NCBI GenBank assembly: GCA_003427395.1
Contig: BFEA01000430.1
Coordinates: forward strand, 558,155 to 584,402
Origin: Chara braunii
Taxonomy: Eukaryota > Streptophyta > Charophyceae > Charales > Characeae
Direction: 5' to 3'
Length of the DNA: 26,248 nt
Each line of letters starts with the position of its first letter. Within the stretch, counting starts at the first letter, position 1. Positions 25,801 through 26,248 of this stretch are shown in pieces. The notes beneath the pieces were generated by a model. The model worked only from the letters and a program-made list of their open reading frames with translations. It searched no databases and was not told where the DNA came from. The translations under genes and the position numbers were made by a program.

Positions 25801-26248
25801 AGCAAAGCGATGCCAATCTCTTCAACATGCTTGGAACGTCATGTGTCTCGAAAAGATTTGGCACTCACGACTTGGGACCTAATGGAAATTCGAGGAGGAG
25901 GAATAGTACACGATACCTCGGTGCCAGTTGCATTCCGAATCGTGAGCGTGCGTCGATGGAAATTGACCGTGTGGTCCGCGCTAGAAAGCCAAGGCATCCC
26001 CAAAATGACATCGAAGTCAGTGTCCAACACGTCAAAAGTGACGGGTTCACATGCGTGCGGTGCAAAGTACACCGGGACAGCCGAGATGTAACGGTCTAAA
26101 AGCTGTTTCGACTTACCGTCAGCAAGAGCGACCGTTGTCGGATGTGACTTCCTCCGTACTTGTGCGCCAAGGCCAGGCCGAGTCATGAAGGACTGGCTGA
26201 TGAAGTTGCGAGTTGCGCCGCAATCTAGCAAAGCGTTGCAGGCCGCTT
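22651..26248 (-). pseudogene. pol: Ty3/gypsy Pol polyprotein: protease, RT, RNase H, integrase, chromodomain-like (right copy)
   Basis: Copies element RNA to DNA and integrates it. It enters from the right edge in the protease (LLDCGATRNFIS; DFDVILGMPWL), is cut by a TGA at 25841-25839 (probably from CGA), and continues in the same frame into the pre-RT segment (LLDEFSDVFETPSGIVP). A one-base deletion near 25632 shifts it into the long frame from 25629. Numbering from there: RT with LDLKSGYHQ (Asp87) and YLDD (149-152); RNase H with [13 protein letters not shown] (Asp298) and FADALSRR; integrase with His495, His502, Cys532 and Cys535, then Asp565, Asp626 and Glu662 (D,D-35-E). A divergent chromodomain-like segment (about 860-900, EAGYIITDRRHGNKETEFLL) is consistent with a chromovirus-type element. 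One N at 23364. The last 49 residues are encoded within the LTR. Otherwise catalytically complete, so the decay is recent. Confidence 0.9.
22801..22814 (-). other. Polypurine tract
   Basis: The minus strand reads AAGGAGGGGGGCG directly before the LTR start TGTTACATG at 22800. This is the expected primer for plus-strand synthesis. Unusually, the pol frame is still open across it. Confidence 0.8.

Larger units (their letters stand above)
20637..26248 (-). mobile_element. Ty3/gypsy retrotransposon, right copy (5' part beyond window)
   Basis: Pol, polypurine tract and 3' LTR block of a copy whose gag and 5' LTR would lie beyond the right edge. Head-to-tail with the left copy, sharing the LTR block at 20637-22800. 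Confidence 0.82.

Overview
The window looks like repeat-rich nuclear DNA of a plant-lineage eukaryote. The evidence is a plant-style MAPKKK-like kinase, U6 snRNA-derived pieces whose 5' stem matches the plant form (GTCC-TTCG-GGAC, then TTCCG or ATCCG), a Ty3/gypsy element primed by initiator-Met tRNA, a PIF/Harbinger transposon and tRNA-derived SINEs. The very long GA/CT tracts and the density of nested repeats would fit a large charophyte genome such as Chara, but I cannot establish the species from sequence alone. Several assembly gaps (N) sit inside simple repeats, so lengths there are unreliable.

Layout. 1-2.2 kb: microsatellites, a two-copy tandem repeat and a small dispersed repeat (1157-1411), with no gene seen. 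2.24-4.38 kb, minus strand: one intact intronless protein kinase, the only apparently functional host gene. Its C-terminal tail contains an internal duplication and a copy of the dispersed repeat from 1.2 kb. 4.4-5.3 kb: a compound CA/GA microsatellite and unassigned sequence. 5.3-7.98 kb and 11.0-17.5 kb: a mosaic of foldback (MITE-like) elements, two SINE families, U6-derived fragments, and two composite repeats (called R1 and R2 here) present in more than one copy.

7976-11017 is a PIF/Harbinger DNA transposon with terminal inverted repeats and a TAA target duplication. It is inserted into an R1 copy whose uninterrupted counterpart lies inverted at 15.5-15.8 kb. Its transposase is broken by one stop and one frameshift.

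17.56-26.25 kb is occupied by two head-to-tail copies of one Ty3/gypsy element, both on the minus strand. Going right to left: protease, RT, RNase H, integrase and a chromodomain-like tail of the right copy (26248 to 22651); a polypurine tract; one LTR-like block (22800 to 20637); a tRNA-iMet primer-binding site; a structured leader; gag; and the start of the protease of the left copy. The left copy then breaks off at 17562-17567 inside a second copy of a foldback element, across a 6-bp microhomology. Both copies carry stops or frameshifts. A GGGAAAG heptamer directly before the gag stop is a candidate -1 frameshift site for making Gag-Pol.

No cellular pathway or operon-like system is visible. 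The interest is in the genome archaeology: filled and empty insertion sites side by side, U6-chimeric repeats, two SINE families with a shared 3' tail, and a repeat that has entered a kinase reading frame.
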